Part shown: piece by piece, positions 14,001 through 14,632 of the stretch
Position numbering within the stretch: position 1 is the stretch's first letter
How the letters are laid out: every line of letters starts with the position of its first letter
Source of the DNA: DATJSN01 sp035504095
Lineage (GTDB): Bacteria > Planctomycetota > Phycisphaerae > WQYP01
DNA length: 14,632 nt
Direction: 5' to 3'
Assembly (NCBI GenBank): GCA_035504095.1
Contig: DATJSN010000051.1
Location: 1-14,632 of the forward strand
Notes under the pieces: generated by a model
What the model was told of the DNA's origin: nothing
The model's input: only the letters and a program-made list of their open reading frames with translations
Database searches by the model: none
Translations under genes and position numbers: made by a program

Positions 14001-14632
14001 AGCCAATGATTGTTCCTGTAAATGTGTCAGGTGACAACGGTGACGATGGCGTCGAGGTAAGCGTGTCTCCCACGCCAATCGACACCGTTCCGCCGCCCGT
14101 CAGATCAGTAATGCTTACATTCGGCAAGATTTCAAACGTGCCGCCGGTCATCACATCCAAGCCGCCGATGCTGGATGCACTCGTCCCAGTCAAAATCATC
14201 GTAGCGCCGCTGCCGATGGTAGTTTCACCGGTATAGCTCAAAGCGTTGGTGAAGGTAAGGGTTCCCGGCGATGAACCCGGGTTGAGTGTCAGACCGCCTA
14301 AACCCGATATAGTACCAGTAAAGGTGCTGGTGCCGGTTTCGGTGATCGTAAGTGTTTCGAGATTGGTTATACTTATCGCGCCCGAGCCGCTTAGATTACC
14401 TATGTTCTGGTTGGTCAGGATGCCCAGCGTGCCGTTATCAATCACGGTGCCGGCAATTGTGCCCATTACATTAAGCGTTGCGTTCGCATCAATGGTGGTC
14501 GCGCCGGTACCGGTAAGATCAATCGCATTTTGTGTAGTAAGGTCAAGTGTGCCTGTGGCCAGTGTGAAGTCACCGACGCCGTTAATACCTCCGGCGTAGG
14601 AATCGACACCAGTGGAACTGACAGTAAGTGCT
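11065..14632 (-). CDS. Autotransporter with beta-strand-repeat passenger (5' end outside window)
   Basis: The frame is open to the right edge; the ATG at 14466 is internal, since in-frame codons continue upstream in the same repeat style (DLTGTGATTIDANATLNV). The passenger part (about 12900-14632) is Gly/Thr/Ser-rich with imperfect repeats such as LTLTGINTYSGGTTIG..ATL and LVLTGDLAAYTGTTTI, matching the autotransporter-associated beta-strand repeat; it should fold as a beta-helix. A helical linker follows (about 12160-12400; ALDIAKYLDDYAAPG, LQTALSNLSGQSAAAIANAL). The last 280 residues or so (11065 to about 11910) are an autotransporter barrel domain of alternating amphipathic strands (GGVLLGGGVQLDENWSVGGF, NVSLLGGYNAQLTDNFSMGP) ending in GVAIGFK, with Phe next to last. 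Likely role: surface-displayed adhesin-like protein. The ligand is unknown, and no secretion signal is visible because the start is missing. Confidence 0.88.
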   Translation of the reverse strand, partial: ALTVSSTGVDSYAGGINGVGDFTLATGTLDLTTQNAIDLTGTGATTIDANATLNVMGTIAGTVIDNGTLGILTNQNIGNLSGSGAISITNLETLTITETGTSTFTGTISGLGGLTLNPGSSPGTLTFTNALSYTGETTIGSGATMILTGTSASSIGGLDVMTGGTFEILPNVSITDLTGGGTVSIGVGDTLTSTPSSPLSPDTFTGTIIGSGQFVLLGVAGTSLTLTGINTYSGGTTIGTTATLIVSGSITGAVTDDGGTFTVQNTFAITDLNGSGVINLGTTGNTLTVEPSLNTSDTFSGSITGGTGGGLTVDGSSGGTENSLVLTGDLAAYTGTTTIQNNGALGIEYSDNLGSTAAITFGTGNTTDGFLAFLGTGSQTLGALTLGGTDTIDAGGAGNTVTLNSTVTSSAGYKITLQNGTFILGTSASFSGWTGGTVQIGNVMGSGSSASSLPATLQFGAAPNIGSNPATIVFDDGTADYTGSGNTDLPDNINYVVDAAGGTVEITGTAAGTLTIAGTITDTTGGTLTFSGNTPNSSVPSFIITSDNSATLTSGTVAIGDAPTNVEISNEDAFGNAVVTVSDDSTLETSNFVAGTSAATFFDDITAAGYSQDSTSSLSLSALGRPTTGYDEFQLGGGAASLNGTLNLSFVAKPHDYDTYDIINTTGTVTNNGIFNNAVTVTNPYLHETFTIDGGRTAANSSGWSDIVDVNANTKTPDDFYLRFWETSTPGTGQQVIVQTLLSPFATNQSALDIAKYLDDYAAPGAISKPLQTALSNLSGQSAAAIANALNSMSVTDYAAIQQTAFQNSTFLNQQVFAQMANGFGGGGVNTSGLSIMNTDGAAPDPFSMALNSQLQTTEQSVQQTMAYMDNYNSWSVGEPVPSNNQGSSSTTESNVGATGFPSLVVNSVSMFVAGDVVISNTPDGNPSGTANYLTGGVLLGGGVQLDENWSVGGFFNWGYTGASLDNVGSHQQGNSYTPGLFVGYQNDGWYANGLLSYTYNTYRIDRNVQFGSASYTATGQPTSSEYNVSLLGGYNAQLTDNFSMGPSAGVTYTHVDVSSFSESGSPFDMNVASQSTDSCRTLLGFLGQWTIPGKNFPMPLDINFNAYWQHEFLNNSGQIAASMTGVNNTSTFVFQTSAPVRDSFLGGVGIGGHINKNVALFANYELLAGGQNLFGQSVIAGVAIGFK

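Noticed and set aside
12860..14599. Long plus-strand frames opposite the autotransporter (12860-13150, 13409-13636, 13940-14236, 14246-14599)
   Set aside because: Their Val/Pro/Ser-rich translations mirror the Thr/Gly repeats of the minus-strand gene. They have no starts or domains of their own.

Overview
The window reads like part of a planctomycete chromosome, probably of the Phycisphaerae type. The clues are the gene families: a BatA-like protein with a C-terminal membrane anchor, an alpha/alpha-toroid (prenyltransferase/squalene-oxidase repeat) protein followed by an NPCBM-domain protein, a zinc-ribbon plus bacterial-PH-domain membrane protein, a HEAT-repeat lipoprotein, and long word-rich noncoding stretches. 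No rRNA, tRNA, CRISPR array, transposase or phage gene was seen. The taxonomic guess rests on family composition, not on a marker gene.

Left part (1-3178, plus strand): the 3' end of a BatA-like gene closed by a hairpin terminator, then a tandem pair of SEL1-repeat genes. The pair shares its leader, signal-peptide coding start and C-terminal cap but differs in repeat number. The second copy starts at TTG where the first has ATG.

Middle-left (3179-4330 and 4733-4940): about 1.15 kb and 0.2 kb without a convincing gene, on both sides of one small DCC/DUF393 thiol-redox gene. These stretches are built from short degenerate words. They also hold two diverged, tandem units of about 195 bp (3671-4085), which are the most unusual structure in the window. 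Each unit carries six copies of one hexamer-type word in matching positions. The word set differs between the units, and the outer inverted-repeat arms stay paired, partly through matched changes on both sides.

Middle (4941-7976, plus strand): a compact group of three envelope-type genes: toroid protein, NPCBM protein and zinc-ribbon/bPH2 membrane protein. The last two starts follow the previous stops by 15 and 39 nt.

Right part (8020-14632, minus strand): a HEAT-repeat lipoprotein with its own promoter and ribosome binding site; lnt, the apolipoprotein N-acyltransferase that would finish lipidation of such lipoproteins; and a large autotransporter, cut by the right edge, with a beta-strand-repeat passenger, an outer-membrane barrel and a strong terminator. 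Almost every gene product here is predicted to be exported or membrane-bound, so the window is mainly about the cell envelope.
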